NCBI RefSeq assembly: GCF_030695125.1
Contig: NZ_JAUYTP010000058.1
Span: 44,310-108,309 of the forward strand
DNA: 64,000 nt
DNA from: Allobosea sp.
Lineage (GTDB): Bacteria > Pseudomonadota > Alphaproteobacteria > Rhizobiales > Beijerinckiaceae
Direction: 5' to 3'
This document shows, piece after piece, positions 8,825 to 18,331 of the stretch. The notes beneath the pieces were generated by a model. That model ran no database searches and had not been told where the DNA came from. It saw nothing but the letters and a program-made list of their open reading frames with translations. Each line of letters starts with the position of its first letter. The stretch's first letter is position 1. Position numbers and translations under genes: made by a program.

Positions 8825-9907
8825 ATGACCTCCATCATCACCCGCCGCCGGTTCAATTTCGGAGCCGGCGCCACCGCCGCTACCCTGCCGCTGATCGGCG
8901 GCGGGGCGTCCGCCCAGGCGCCGCTGGGCGTCGGCTTTATCTATGTCGGCCCGGTCGGCGACCATGGCTGGACCTGGACCCATGACCAGGGCCGGCTGGC
9001 GCTGGAGAAGGAGTACGGGGCGAAGATCAAGACCAGCTTCATCGAGAAGGTGGCGGAGGGCCCCGATGCAGCGCGCGCGATCCGCCAGCTCGCCCAGGCC
9101 GGCAACCAGCTGATCTTCACGACCTCGTTCGGGTTCATGAACCCGACCATCCAGGTCGCCAAGCAGTTCCCCAACCTGAAGTTCGAGCACGCGACCGGCT
9201 ATCAGCGCGCCGAGAACGTCGCGACCTACAATGCCCGCTTCTACGAGGGCCGCGCTGTCATCGGCACCATCGCCGGGCACATGTCGAAGTCCGGCCAGGC
9301 CGGCTACATCGCCTCCTTCCCGATTCCGGAGGTGGTGATGGGCATCAACGCCTTCACGCTCGCCGCCCGCAAGGTGAACCCGAACTTCAGGACCAAGGTG
9401 ATCTGGGCCTCGACCTGGTACGACCCCGCCAAGGAGGCCGACGCCGCCAAGGCGCTGATCGACCAGGGTTGCGACATCATCACCCAGCACACCGATTCGG
9501 CGGCGGCTCTCCAGGCGGCCGAGCAGCGCGGCGTCTTCGCCTTCGGCCAGGCCTCCGACATGAAGGCCTTCGCCCCCAAGGCGCATCTGACCGCGATCGT
9601 CGACGACTGGTCGGGCTACTACATCAAGCGCGTCAAGGAGGTGATGGACGGCAGCTGGAAGAGCGGCGACGTCTGGCACGGCATCAAGGACGGCATGGTC
9701 AAGATCGCGCCCTATAACGACGCCGTGACGCCGGCTGCGCGCGCCGCTGCCGATGCGGTCACGAAGGGCATCGTCGCCGGCACGCTCCACCCCTTCACCG
9801 GGGAACTGAAGGACCAGAAGGGCGAAGTCCGCCTGAAGGCCGGCGAGACGGCGTCGGACGCGATCCTGTCCAAGATGGATTGGTATGTCGATGGCGTGCA
9901 GGCGTGA
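8825..9907 (+). CDS. BMP-family ABC transporter substrate-binding protein
   Basis: Periplasmic binding protein of the BMP/PnrA-like family, 360 residues. The N-terminus, TRRRFNFGAGATAATLPLIG followed by a small-residue cleavage region, resembles a Tat signal. The mature part has GFIYVGPVGDHGWTWTHDQG and GEASDM-like elements (FAFGQASDM) that line the nucleoside pocket in the family. Unlike many BMP proteins I see no lipobox cysteine. It is the last gene of the xdh-transporter operon, with AGGGGAGA upstream as ribosome-binding site. The ligand is probably a purine base or nucleoside, by context. Confidence 0.92.
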   Translation: MTSIITRRRFNFGAGATAATLPLIGGGASAQAPLGVGFIYVGPVGDHGWTWTHDQGRLALEKEYGAKIKTSFIEKVAEGPDAARAIRQLAQAGNQLIFTTSFGFMNPTIQVAKQFPNLKFEHATGYQRAENVATYNARFYEGRAVIGTIAGHMSKSGQAGYIASFPIPEVVMGINAFTLAARKVNPNFRTKVIWASTWYDPAKEADAAKALIDQGCDIITQHTDSAAALQAAEQRGVFAFGQASDMKAFAPKAHLTAIVDDWSGYYIKRVKEVMDGSWKSGDVWHGIKDGMVKIAPYNDAVTPAARAAADAVTKGIVAGTLHPFTGELKDQKGEVRLKAGETASDAILSKMDWYVDGVQA

Positions 9908-9910
9908 GGC

Positions 9911-10045
9911 CTGTCATTCCGGGGCTTCGCCTCGGCGAAGCACCTGGAACCCACGACCGGGCGAGCGTTGGCGAACGCTATCGGCACGGGTTTGACCCCG
10001 TCGTGGGTTCCGGGTTCGGCCTTGCAGGCCGCCCCAGAATGACAG
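9911..10045. repeat. Intergenic palindromic repeat, family B
   Basis: Begins CTGTCATTCCGGGGC three bases after the binding-protein stop and ends CCCAGAATGACAG. Inner segments GGAACCCACGACC and GTCGTGGGTTCC are inverted copies. It may cap the 3' end of the upstream transcript. Confidence 0.85.
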
Positions 10046-10086
10046 CGAGGGGGCTGTCCAACATTCTTGCAGCGGCCCCCTTGCAG

Positions 10087-10109
10087 ATATTTTAAGCTTG
10101 AAACAATAT
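10087..10109. promoter_or_regulatory. Candidate MarR-type operator upstream of livK-like gene
   Basis: An imperfect palindrome centred on AAGCTT, with core TTTTAAGCTTGAAAC, lies 81 bp before the binding-protein ATG. It shares the AAGCTTGAAA core with the perfect 26-bp palindrome at 18332-18357. The surrounding AT-rich stretch is unusual in this GC-rich window. The regulator itself is not in the window. Confidence 0.5.
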
Positions 10110-10190
10110 GCCCTCATCGTGCGGTCAAGGAGGTCGAGGGGACCCCTGTCGCGCTGTCGCTTTCTCGCTCGTCCCGGGAGGACATTCGAC

Positions 10191-11360
10191 ATGACACTCA
10201 AGTTTTCGCTTTCGCTCGGCGCCGGACTGCTCGCACTCGGCATCGCGTCGGCCCAGGCGCAGGAGCCGCTCAAGATCGGCGTCGTCAGCGTGCTGACCGG
10301 CCCGGCCGCGGCGCTCGGCCAGCAGGTCCGTGACGGCTTCCAGCTCGCGGTCAACCAGAACGGCGGCAAGCTCGGCGGCGTGCCGGTGCAGATCACCGTG
10401 ATCGACGACGAGCTCAAGCCGGACGTCGCCGTCGGCAAGGTCAAGGCCTATGTCGAGAGCGCCAAGGCCGATTTCGTCGTCGGCCCGGTGTTTTCGAACA
10501 TCCTCGGCGCGATCGCCAAGCCCGTGCTGGACTCCGGCGCCTTCCTGATCTCGCCCAATGCCGGCCCCTCGACCATGGCCGGCAAGGGCTGCCACCAGAA
10601 TTTCTTCGTGACCTCCTACCAGAACGACCAGGTCCACGAGGTGCTCGGCAAGCATGCGCAGGACCAAGGCTACAAGCGCGCCTATATCATCGCGCCGAAC
10701 TACCAGGCCGGTAAGGACTCGCTCGCCGGCTTCAAGCGCTACTTCAAGGGCGAGATCGTCGACGAGGTCTATGCGCCGCTGACCTCGATGGACTTCGCCT
10801 CCGACCTCGCCAAGATCGCCTCGACCAAGCCCGACGTGGTCTTCGCCTTCCTGCCGGGTGGGTTGGGCGTCAATTTCGTCAAGCAGTGGTCGCAGGCCGG
10901 CCTGCAGGGCAAGATTCCCTTCCTCTCGGCCTTCACGGTCGATGAATCGACCCTGCCGGCGCAGCAGGATGCAGCGGTCGGCCTGTTCGGCGGCATGACC
11001 TGGGCGCCCAACATGGACAACCCGCAGAGCAAGAATTTCGTCAGCGCCTATGAGGCGGCCTACAAGATCGTGCCGGGTTCCTATGCGATGCAGGCCTATG
11101 ACGCGGCCATGCTGATCGACTCGGCCATCAAGGCAGCCGGCGGCACGGCCGACAAGGACAAGATCCGGGCCGCCCTGAAGAAGGCCGACTTCACCTCGCT
11201 GCGCGGCAAGTTCAAGTTCAACACCAATGGCTACCCGATCCAGGACTTCTACCTGGTCAAGGCCGCCAAGCGCGCGGACGGCAAGTTCCAGACCGAGGTC
11301 GTCTCGAAGGTGTTCACGGACTACGCCGACCCGCACGCGAAGGACTGCGCGCTGAAGTAA
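10191..11360 (+). CDS. LivK-type ABC transporter substrate-binding protein
   Basis: Periplasmic type I binding protein of 389 residues. A Sec signal peptide (residues 1-24, ending ASAQAQ) precedes EPLKIGVVSVLTGPAAALGQ. This family binds branched-chain amino acids, amides or aromatic acids. I used ATG 10191 because GGGAGG lies eight bases upstream and the signal peptide starts there; the frame is open back to 10098 but without a plausible start context. It heads a five-gene transporter operon. The shared operator-like palindrome with the FAD monooxygenase at 17069 suggests an aromatic or related ligand rather than leucine, which is inference only. Confidence 0.92.
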   Translation: MTLKFSLSLGAGLLALGIASAQAQEPLKIGVVSVLTGPAAALGQQVRDGFQLAVNQNGGKLGGVPVQITVIDDELKPDVAVGKVKAYVESAKADFVVGPVFSNILGAIAKPVLDSGAFLISPNAGPSTMAGKGCHQNFFVTSYQNDQVHEVLGKHAQDQGYKRAYIIAPNYQAGKDSLAGFKRYFKGEIVDEVYAPLTSMDFASDLAKIASTKPDVVFAFLPGGLGVNFVKQWSQAGLQGKIPFLSAFTVDESTLPAQQDAAVGLFGGMTWAPNMDNPQSKNFVSAYEAAYKIVPGSYAMQAYDAAMLIDSAIKAAGGTADKDKIRAALKKADFTSLRGKFKFNTNGYPIQDFYLVKAAKRADGKFQTEVVSKVFTDYADPHAKDCALK

Positions 11361-11367
11361 GCCTTTT

Positions 11368-11444
11368 CGTCATTCTCGGGCGAAGCGAAGCGCAGACCCG
11401 AGAATCTCTTTCCTGAGATGCTCGGGTCAAGCCCGAGCATGACG
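11368..11444. repeat. Intergenic palindromic repeat, family C
   Basis: Ends CGTCATTCTCGGG and CCCGAGCATGACG are inverted. Two internal hairpin arms, CAGACCCGAGAATCTC and GATGCTCGGGTC, are also complementary in part. The same unit recurs at 37785 and 54035. It separates the binding protein from LivH. Confidence 0.88.
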
Positions 11445-11455
11445 GGCGACATGAC

Positions 11456-12382
11456 ATGACCACCGGCCTCCTCATCGTCCAGATCCTGAACGGCCTCCAG
11501 CTCGGCATCCTGCTGTTCCTGGTCGCCGCCGGGCTGACGCTCGTCTTCGGCGTGATGGACTTCATCAACCTGGCGCATGGCGTGCAGTACATGCTCGGCG
11601 CCTATCTCGCCGTGACCTTCGTCGGCCTCACCGGCAGCTTCGTGCTCGGGCTGGTGCTGGCGCTGGCGGCTGCGCTGGTGATCGGGCTCGCGCTCGAATT
11701 CCTGGTTTTTCGACATTTGTACGAACGCGACCATCTCGACCAGGTGCTGGCGACGTTCGGGCTGATCCTGCTGCTCAACCAGGGCGTCAAGATGATCTGG
11801 GGTGCGGCGCCGCTCTCGGTGCCGGTCCCGGCCTTTCTGTCGGGCAATGTCGCGCTGCTCGACGGCATTCTCTACCCGACCTACCGCTTCGCGCTGATCG
11901 GCGCGGGTCTGGCGGTCGGCGCGCTGCTCTGGTTCGTGGTCGAGAAGACACGCGCCGGCATGCTGCTGCGGGCCGGCGCGTCGAACGCGCCGATGGTCTC
12001 GGCGCTGGGCGTCGACATCAACAAGCTGTTCATGATCGTCTTCGCCTTCGGGACGATGCTGGCGGCCTTCGCCGGCGCGATGGCGGCGCCGATCCTCTCG
12101 GTCGAGCCCGGCATGGGCGACAACATCCTGATCCTGGCTTTCGTGGTCATCGTCGTCGGCGGCATCGGCTCGATCCGCGGCGCCTTCGTCGGCGCGCTGA
12201 TCGTCGGCCTCGTCGACACGCTCGGCCGTTCCTCGATGAACGATCTCCTGCGGTTGTTCATGAGCGCGCCCTCGGCCCGGGCGGCGGGTGCGGCCCTGTC
12301 CTCGATGCTGATCTATCTCGTCATGGCGATCGTGCTGTTCGTGCGGCCCGAGGGGCTCCTGCCCGCCAAGGGACGCGCATGA
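11456..12382 (+). CDS. LivH-type ABC transporter permease
   Basis: Inner-membrane permease of 308 residues in the branched-chain amino acid (HAAT) family, with about eight hydrophobic helices. It carries FGVMDFINLAHGVQYMLGAY near residue 30, the conserved loop of LivH, and VGGIGSIRGAFVGALIVG near the C-terminus. A direct repeat ATGACATGAC at the start offers ATG 11451 or 11456; only 11456 is in frame. It overlaps the LivM gene by 4 bp. Confidence 0.93.
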   Translation: MTTGLLIVQILNGLQLGILLFLVAAGLTLVFGVMDFINLAHGVQYMLGAYLAVTFVGLTGSFVLGLVLALAAALVIGLALEFLVFRHLYERDHLDQVLATFGLILLLNQGVKMIWGAAPLSVPVPAFLSGNVALLDGILYPTYRFALIGAGLAVGALLWFVVEKTRAGMLLRAGASNAPMVSALGVDINKLFMIVFAFGTMLAAFAGAMAAPILSVEPGMGDNILILAFVVIVVGGIGSIRGAFVGALIVGLVDTLGRSSMNDLLRLFMSAPSARAAGAALSSMLIYLVMAIVLFVRPEGLLPAKGRA

Positions 12383-13368
12383 GCCTCGCCAGCACAGCGG
12401 CCGCGCCGCGACGCGACGCGCTCGCCGGCCGACGCCCGGTCGTCGCCATCCTCCTGTTTGCGCTGCTGGCCCTTCTGCCGGTCGCGGTCTCGCTCGGCCT
12501 GCCCTCGCATTGGCTGACGCTGGTGACGCGGGCGATGATCTTCGGCATCGCGGCGCTCTCGCTCGACTTGATCCTCGGCGTCGGCGGGATGGTCTCCTTC
12601 GGCCATGCCGCTTTTGTGGGGATCGGCGCCTATGCGACGGGGATCATGATCACCGAGGGCCAGACCGAGGCGCTGCTGATCCTGCCGGTCGTCCTCGTCA
12701 TATGTGCGCTCTTCGGTGCGGTGACCGGCTTCGTGTCGCTGCGCACGCGCGGCGTCACCTTCATCATGATCACGCTCGCCTTCGGCCAGATGGTGTACTT
12801 CCTGGCGCAGGCACTCTCCGCCTACGGCGGCGATGACGGGCTGACCCTGTACGAGCGCAGCACGGTGCTGGGCTTCGACCTGTTCAAGAACCGCATCGGC
12901 TTCTTCTATGTGGTGCTCGGCGTGCTTCTCGCCTGCTATGCCCTCGTCAGCGTCATCGTCGCCTCGCGCTTCGGGCGGGTGCTGCGGGCCGCGCGCGAGA
13001 ACGCGACGCGGGTTTCCGTGACGGGCTTCCACGTCTCGCGCATCCGGCTCGTCGCCTATGTGATCTCAGGCATGATCGCAGGGCTGTCGGGCTTCCTGCT
13101 CGCCAACCAGACCGAATTCGTCAGCCCGGCCTTCATGTCCTGGCCGCGCTCGGGCGAGCTGATCTTCATGGTCGTGCTGGGCGGCGTCGGCTCCTTGCAT
13201 GGCGCGATCATCGGCGCGATCGCCTTCCTGGTCGCCGAAGACGTTCTGTCGGGCTGGACCGAGCACTGGAAGGTGATCTTCGGCCCGATGATCGTGCTGT
13301 TCGTGCTGTTCACGCGCGGCGGCATCGTTGGTCTGATGCGCAAGCTCGGGATCGCCCGGCATGACTGA
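12379..13368 (+). CDS. LivM-type ABC transporter permease
   Basis: Second permease of the HAAT importer, 329 residues. Its signatures are GVGGMVSFGHAAFVGIGAYA and VLGGVGSLHGAIIGA, matching LivM. The N-terminal 20 residues are basic and cytoplasmic, followed by a helix starting near residue 22. It starts within the stop of the LivH gene (ATGA) and overlaps the LivG gene by 8 bp, so the subunits are likely made in fixed ratio. Confidence 0.93.
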   Translation: MSLASTAAAPRRDALAGRRPVVAILLFALLALLPVAVSLGLPSHWLTLVTRAMIFGIAALSLDLILGVGGMVSFGHAAFVGIGAYATGIMITEGQTEALLILPVVLVICALFGAVTGFVSLRTRGVTFIMITLAFGQMVYFLAQALSAYGGDDGLTLYERSTVLGFDLFKNRIGFFYVVLGVLLACYALVSVIVASRFGRVLRAARENATRVSVTGFHVSRIRLVAYVISGMIAGLSGFLLANQTEFVSPAFMSWPRSGELIFMVVLGGVGSLHGAIIGAIAFLVAEDVLSGWTEHWKVIFGPMIVLFVLFTRGGIVGLMRKLGIARHD

Positions 13369-14110
13369 GCCCGTGCTCGTTCTCTCGGGCCTGCAGAAGG
13401 CCTTCGGGGCGCTTAAGGTCACCGACGGCGTCAGCCTCTCGGTGGCGCCGGGCGAGTTGCATGCGCTCATCGGCCCCAATGGCGCCGGCAAGACGACGCT
13501 GGTGCATCAAATCTCCGGCATGCTGCGCCCGGACACCGGCAGCATCCGCTTCCGGGGAGAAGACATCACCGGTCTGCCGCCGGAACAGCGCGCCCAGGCC
13601 GGCCTGGCGCGCACCTTCCAGATCACCTCGACGATCCCGTCGCTGTCCGTTTTGGAGAATGTCGCGCTCGGCGTGCAGGCGCGGGCGGCGCATCCGCTGG
13701 CCCTGTTTCGCAACGCCGCCCGCGACGAAACTCTGAACGCGCCGGCCTGGGCGGCGATCGAGGCCGTGGGTCTGGCCGAGCGAGCCCATGTGCTGGCCGG
13801 GCGCCTGTCGCATGGCGAAAAGCGCGCGCTCGAGATCGCGATGGCGCTGACGCTGGAGCCCGCCGCCATCCTGCTCGACGAGCCGCTCGCCGGCGTCGGG
13901 CGCGAGGAGGGCGAACGCCTGATCGCGCTCCTCCAGAGTCTCAAGGGGCGTTACGCCATGCTGCTGGTCGAACACGACATGGAGGCCGTGTTCGCGCTGG
14001 CCGATACCGTCAGCGTGCTGGTCTATGGCCGCGTCATCGCCTCGGGCGATCCCGCGAGCGTGCGGGCCGACCCGGCGGTGCGCGAAGCCTATCTCGGCGA
14101 GGAGGGGTAA
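13361..14110 (+). CDS. LivG-type ABC transporter ATPase
   Basis: ATP-binding subunit of 249 residues. Walker A is GPNGAGKTT near residue 38, the signature is LSHGEKRALE (the Q after the signature Gly is replaced), and Walker B is AILLDEPLAGVG. The AGLARTFQ motif is characteristic of LivG. It begins inside the LivM gene. A repeat of about 130 bp separates it from LivF. Confidence 0.93.
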   Translation: MTEPVLVLSGLQKAFGALKVTDGVSLSVAPGELHALIGPNGAGKTTLVHQISGMLRPDTGSIRFRGEDITGLPPEQRAQAGLARTFQITSTIPSLSVLENVALGVQARAAHPLALFRNAARDETLNAPAWAAIEAVGLAERAHVLAGRLSHGEKRALEIAMALTLEPAAILLDEPLAGVGREEGERLIALLQSLKGRYAMLLVEHDMEAVFALADTVSVLVYGRVIASGDPASVRADPAVREAYLGEEG

Positions 14111-14131
14111 GGATGAGAGAGGGCGCCCCCC

Positions 14132-14257
14132 TTGTCATTCCGGGGCTTCGCAAAGCGAAGAACCCGGAACCCACGACTGGGTACGCTTGTCATGGCGCCA
14201 TTGAATTGTCTCACCCGGTCGTGGGTTCCGGGTTCGCTGCGCGCCCCGGAATGACAG
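14132..14257. repeat. Intergenic palindromic repeat, family B
   Basis: Begins TTGTCATTCCGGGGC and ends CCCCGGAATGACAG. Inner arms GGAACCCACGACTGG and CCGGTCGTGGGTTCC pair. The terminal ACAGG runs into AAGGG to make the probable ribosome-binding site of LivF. Confidence 0.88.
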
Positions 14258-14267
14258 GAAGGGCGCC

Positions 14268-14966
<699 letters not shown>

Positions 14967-14995
14967 CAGGCGATTGGTTGGAAGATGGAAGCGGA

Positions 14996-15103
14996 CCGTC
15001 ATCCTGGACAAGCGGCGCAGCCGCGCAGGCCGGGATCCATCATGGAGCTCTGTCGGTGCCTTATGATGGATCCCGGCCGACCTGCGGTCGTCCAGAATGA
15101 CGG
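14996..15103. repeat. Intergenic palindromic repeat, family A
   Basis: Starts CCGTCATCCTGGACAAG and ends CGTCCAGAATGACGG. Inner arms GGGATCCATCAT and ATGATGGATCCC pair exactly. Confidence 0.85.
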
Positions 15104-15148
15104 CGTGTTTCAACGCCAGAACGACCAGAGCAAAACGGAGAACCACCC

Positions 15149-15610
15149 ATGATGAAACCACTGACCGCCGGCGTGACCCGGGCCAATGAAGGGCTCGATT
15201 CGATTTCCTGGAACATCCTCGGCCAGACCTATGTGCCGAAGTCGCTGAGCGAGGACTCCTTCTCCTGGCACGCGACCTTCCCGCCAGGCACCTTCGTGCC
15301 GCCGCATATCCACACCACGCAGGATGAGTTCATCTACATGCTCGAGGGGCGGCTCGACCTCGTGCTCGACGGGGCCGAGAGCCATGCCCTGCCCGGCGAC
15401 CTGATCCGGCTGCCGCGCAATGTGCCCCACGGTCTCTTCAACAAGAGCGATTCCACCGTGAAGTGCCTGTTCTGGGTCGCGCCGACGGGACGTCTCTACG
15501 ACCTGTTCTGGGGCATCCACTCGATGGCGGAGCAGAATCCCGCCGATGTCGTGGCGCTCTCGGCCAAGCACGAGGTCGATTTCCTGCCGCCGCCGCCCGA
15601 CGGCGCCTGA
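15149..15610 (+). CDS. Cupin-domain protein
   Basis: Small single-domain beta-barrel protein of 153 residues. Cupin motif 1 is seen as PPHIHTTQDEFIYMLEG, giving the metal ligands His-x-His, Glu and later His; motif 2 is PGDLIRLPRNVPHGLFN. Such proteins include dioxygenases, isomerases and sugar-binding proteins, so the exact role is open. It is the last gene in line with the Liv-type transporter, which suggests a part in metabolism of the imported compound. The second Met codon, three bases on, is an equally good start. Confidence 0.85.
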   Translation: MMKPLTAGVTRANEGLDSISWNILGQTYVPKSLSEDSFSWHATFPPGTFVPPHIHTTQDEFIYMLEGRLDLVLDGAESHALPGDLIRLPRNVPHGLFNKSDSTVKCLFWVAPTGRLYDLFWGIHSMAEQNPADVVALSAKHEVDFLPPPPDGA

Positions 15611-15626
15611 CGCCGACGGGGTAAGG

Positions 15627-15641
15627 TTAAGCGCAGGTAAA
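15627..15641 (+). promoter_or_regulatory. CtrA-like site (one mismatch) before PilZ gene 1
   Basis: TTAA, seven bases, then TAAA: one mismatch to the CtrA consensus TTAA-N7-TTAA. It lies 83 bp before ATG 15724. TTAA words are rare in this GC-rich DNA. Confidence 0.35.
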
Positions 15642-15723
15642 GGCTGCACCGGCGGCCGGTTTGCGGCAGTTTCGCCGGCAGCACGCCTCCGATCCCTCGG
15701 AGGCCCTTTGCGGGAGCCTGCCG

Positions 15724-16050
15724 ATGATCGCCGATCGCCGCCTCCAGACGCGCAGCCGCCTCCACCAGCCGGCTCGGCTCGTGTTCAACGGCGAGCAGTC
15801 GGTGCTGGCCTGCACCGTGCGAAATCGCTCGCAGACCGGCGCAATGGTGCGGATGGCGGACTGGATCGAGCTTCCCGACACCTTCGAACTCGACATCCCG
15901 GCCGGCGACAGCCGTCGGGTCCGCCAATGCTGGCGGCGCGGCGACGATGTCGGGGTCGCCTTCCTGACGCCCGAGGAGGCCCGCCCGAGCGCCGTCGTCT
16001 CGCTGGCCGAGGCGCGCGCCCGCCGGGCCGACCGCGGCGATGCGGGCTGA
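15724..16050 (+). CDS. PilZ-domain protein 1
   Basis: A 108-residue protein made almost only of a PilZ domain, the usual receptor fold for cyclic di-GMP. R6-x3-R10 in ADRRLQTRSR and the NxSxxG motif NRSQTG match the two binding loops of the family. A short basic, helical tail follows. It is the first and most diverged of three tandem PilZ genes. I chose ATG 15724, where the domain starts; the open frame upstream is not domain-like. Partner and output are unknown. Confidence 0.75.
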   Translation: MIADRRLQTRSRLHQPARLVFNGEQSVLACTVRNRSQTGAMVRMADWIELPDTFELDIPAGDSRRVRQCWRRGDDVGVAFLTPEEARPSAVVSLAEARARRADRGDAG

Positions 16051-16188
16051 GCCGCCCGTCTTTCGCGCATCCGGGCGACTGATCGTTAAACATTGAACGA
16101 GGCGGTTGCTGCAGCGCAGCGCGGACTCTGGCATGGTCACCTCGGGGCGGCATGGGGCCGCCCGGATGCAGACGGCCGGGATCGAGCC

Positions 16189-16557
16189 ATGACCACGGAG
16201 CGGCGCCAGACACCACGGCTGCGCTCTCTTCTGGGCGCCCGAGCGCTGTACAACCAGAAGCGCGCGACCCTCGATTGCGTCGTTCGCAATATCTCCGACG
16301 GGGGCGCCCTCATCGTGGTGCCGGACTCGGTGCTCCTGCCCTCCGATTTCGAACTCGAGATCGCCCAGCGCCACTGCTGCTACCGTGCCCATGTCCGCTG
16401 GCGGACGGGTACGCGCATCGGCGTGTCCTTCGAGACCGAGGCGGTTCCGGAAACCGCAGGCCCTGCGGAAGCCGACGTCGCGATGCGCCTGCGCATGGCG
16501 GAGCGGGACAATGCCCGCATGAAGAGCCGCATTCAGCAACTGACCGAAGCCGGCTGA
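16189..16557 (+). CDS. PilZ-domain protein 2
   Basis: A 122-residue PilZ protein with R6-x3-R10 and the NISDGG form of NxSxxG. After the domain a helical tail ends in the sequence IQQLTEAG. That tail and the segment TLDCVVRN are nearly identical to the next gene product, so the two are clear duplicates. The start ATG 16189 is chosen by alignment with the third copy. The upstream TTAAA stretch at 16086 is not a good CtrA site. Its role is probably cyclic di-GMP sensing or PilZ-type protein binding. Confidence 0.78.
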   Translation: MTTERRQTPRLRSLLGARALYNQKRATLDCVVRNISDGGALIVVPDSVLLPSDFELEIAQRHCCYRAHVRWRTGTRIGVSFETEAVPETAGPAEADVAMRLRMAERDNARMKSRIQQLTEAG

Positions 16558-16617
16558 CGGCAGCCAACGCCCCCGGCAGGCCAGGGAGCGAAACCCTCGC
16601 GCCCTGACGCGTTAAGG

Positions 16618-16632
16618 TTAACAGAAGGTTAA
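16618..16632 (+). promoter_or_regulatory. Full CtrA-consensus site before PilZ gene 3
   Basis: TTAA-CAGAAGG-TTAA matches TTAA-N7-TTAA exactly, 71 bp before the ATG at 16704. A further TTAA lies just upstream at 16612. Confidence 0.5.
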
Positions 16633-16703
16633 GCCGGCTCCATTCCCTGATCGCTGTTACTGTTTATCACAGTAATCAGCATGACGTTAGGGAAATCAAT
16701 ACT

Positions 16704-17063
16704 ATGATTGTCGAACGACGGCAGAAACAACGCCTGCGATCTCTGCTGGGAGGTCGCGTCAGCTTCAATCAAAAGAACTGCACGCTCGATTGCGTCGTTC
16801 GCAATGTCTCTGACGATGGAGCGTTGCTGATGATCTCCGATTCCGTGGCGCTGCCGAGCGCCTTCGATCTCGACATCGCGCGCCATCAGCGTTCCTATGT
16901 CGCGCGGATCCGCTGGCGTGACGGCGAGCGCGTCGGCGTCGCCTTCGAGGCGCCTTCCAGCGGCGAGATCGTGCCGCTCGACATGGCGCGGCGCCTCAAG
17001 CACTGCGAACAGGACAATGCCCGGCTGAAGAGCCGCATCCGGCAGCTGACCGAAGCCGGCTGA
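16704..17063 (+). CDS. PilZ-domain protein 3
   Basis: A 119-residue PilZ protein with R6-x3-R10 in VERRQKQRLR and NVSDDG as the second loop. The C-terminal helix ends IRQLTEAG like protein 2. The gene ends five bases from the convergent FAD monooxygenase. A perfect TTAA-N7-TTAA site upstream suggests cell-cycle or motility control by CtrA. Alphaproteobacterial PilZ proteins of this size often tune motility or surface polysaccharide, but no partner is visible here. Confidence 0.8.
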   Translation: MIVERRQKQRLRSLLGGRVSFNQKNCTLDCVVRNVSDDGALLMISDSVALPSAFDLDIARHQRSYVARIRWRDGERVGVAFEAPSSGEIVPLDMARRLKHCEQDNARLKSRIRQLTEAG

Positions 17064-17068
17064 GCCGG

Positions 17069-18313
17069 TCAGGCCCGCCGGGCGAGCTGCTCCTGGGAGA
17101 ACCCGGCCTTTCCGGCATAAGACTTCACGATCGCCTCGCGCTTGGCATAGCTCAGGACGCGCTCGACATCGTCGAAGCCATTGGGCGCGAGTTGCTCGAC
17201 CGCGTCGATGACGCGCTCGGGGCCGCCCTTGCGGTTGAGCGCCACGATGTCCGCCGTCGCCGGCAGGCGCTGCGCCTCATAGGCGGCGAGTGCATGGCGC
17301 GGATGCTCTGACCGGACCAGCCCATCGGCCAGGCAGCGCGCGTCGAGGATCGCCTGGGAGGCGCCATTCGAGCCGACCGGGTACATCGGATGGGCGGCAT
17401 CGCCGAGCAGCGTGACGCGGCCATGGGTCCAGCGCGGCAGCGGGTCGCGGTCGCACATCGGGTAGTCCCAGAAGCCGGGGCTGGCCTGGATCAGCCCGAG
17501 GATATCGACACCGGGCACGCTGAAGCGGCGGGCGAAGGGCAGCACGTCCTCAAGCCGTCCCGGCTTCGACCACGCCTCCTTCGGCGGCGGCCTCGCGGGG
17601 TCGCCGGTGCGAATGTTGACCACCCAGTTGGTCAGCCGCGTCTGCGGCGTCGCGCCCTTGGCGATCGGGTAGAGCACGAGCTTGCCAGCCATGCCGCCGG
17701 CGACGATCATGCTCTCACCGTCGAGGAAGACCGGCCAGTCGCAGGCCCCGCGCCACATCTGCACGCCGTTCCAGCGCGGCGGGCCCTGGTCGGGGAAGAA
17801 ATGGGCGCGCACTGCGGAATGGATGCCGTCGGCGGCGACGAGAATGTCGGCGCGGTCGGTCTCGCCGGTCTCGCCCTTGCGGGAATCGGTGAAATGGCCG
17901 GTGACGCCGCCCTCGTCCTGGATGAAGCCCTGCAGCCTGCGGCCGGTCCGGATCGCACCCTCGCCCAGCCGCGCGACGACGGCATCGCGGATCACACCCT
18001 GCAGCCGCCCGCGATGGATCGAGAACTGCGGCGTTGCCAGACCGGCATGGAGGCCGCGCGGCTCGCGCCAGACAGTCTGGCCGAAGCGGTTCATGTAGAC
18101 CAGTTCGCGCGTCCGGATGGCGACCGCGTCCAGCGCGGGCAGCAGGCCCAGTTCCGCCAGCTCGTGGATGGCATGGGGCAGCGTGTTGATGCCGACACCG
18201 ACCTCGCGGATTTCGCCGGACTGCTCGTAGACGGTCGCCGCGATCCCGCGCGCATGAAGCAGGAGCGCGAGCGTCAAACCGCCGATCCCGCCTCCGACGA
18301 TAATGACTTTCAT
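17069..18313 (-). CDS. FAD-dependent monooxygenase (flavin oxidoreductase)
   Basis: Group A flavoprotein hydroxylase of 414 residues. The N-terminal dinucleotide motif VGGGIGGLTLAL, the VAADGIHSAVR (DG) motif and GDAAHPMYPVGSNGASQAI for the FAD ribityl are all present. The family (UbiH, PhzS, salicylate and 3-hydroxybenzoate hydroxylases) uses NAD(P)H and O2 to hydroxylate aromatic substrates; which one cannot be read from sequence. A perfect 26-bp palindrome sits 18 bp before the start. The same core lies before the Liv-type transporter, so import and hydroxylation of one compound may be co-regulated. Confidence 0.88.
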   Translation of the reverse strand: MKVIIVGGGIGGLTLALLLHARGIAATVYEQSGEIREVGVGINTLPHAIHELAELGLLPALDAVAIRTRELVYMNRFGQTVWREPRGLHAGLATPQFSIHRGRLQGVIRDAVVARLGEGAIRTGRRLQGFIQDEGGVTGHFTDSRKGETGETDRADILVAADGIHSAVRAHFFPDQGPPRWNGVQMWRGACDWPVFLDGESMIVAGGMAGKLVLYPIAKGATPQTRLTNWVVNIRTGDPARPPPKEAWSKPGRLEDVLPFARRFSVPGVDILGLIQASPGFWDYPMCDRDPLPRWTHGRVTLLGDAAHPMYPVGSNGASQAILDARCLADGLVRSEHPRHALAAYEAQRLPATADIVALNRKGGPERVIDAVEQLAPNGFDDVERVLSYAKREAIVKSYAGKAGFSQEQLARRA

Positions 18314-18331
18314 GCCGATCCCCCGCGCATC

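Noticed and set aside
16086..16100. CtrA site before PilZ gene 2
   Set aside because: TTAA at 16086 is followed after seven bases by ACGA, not a TTAA-like word.
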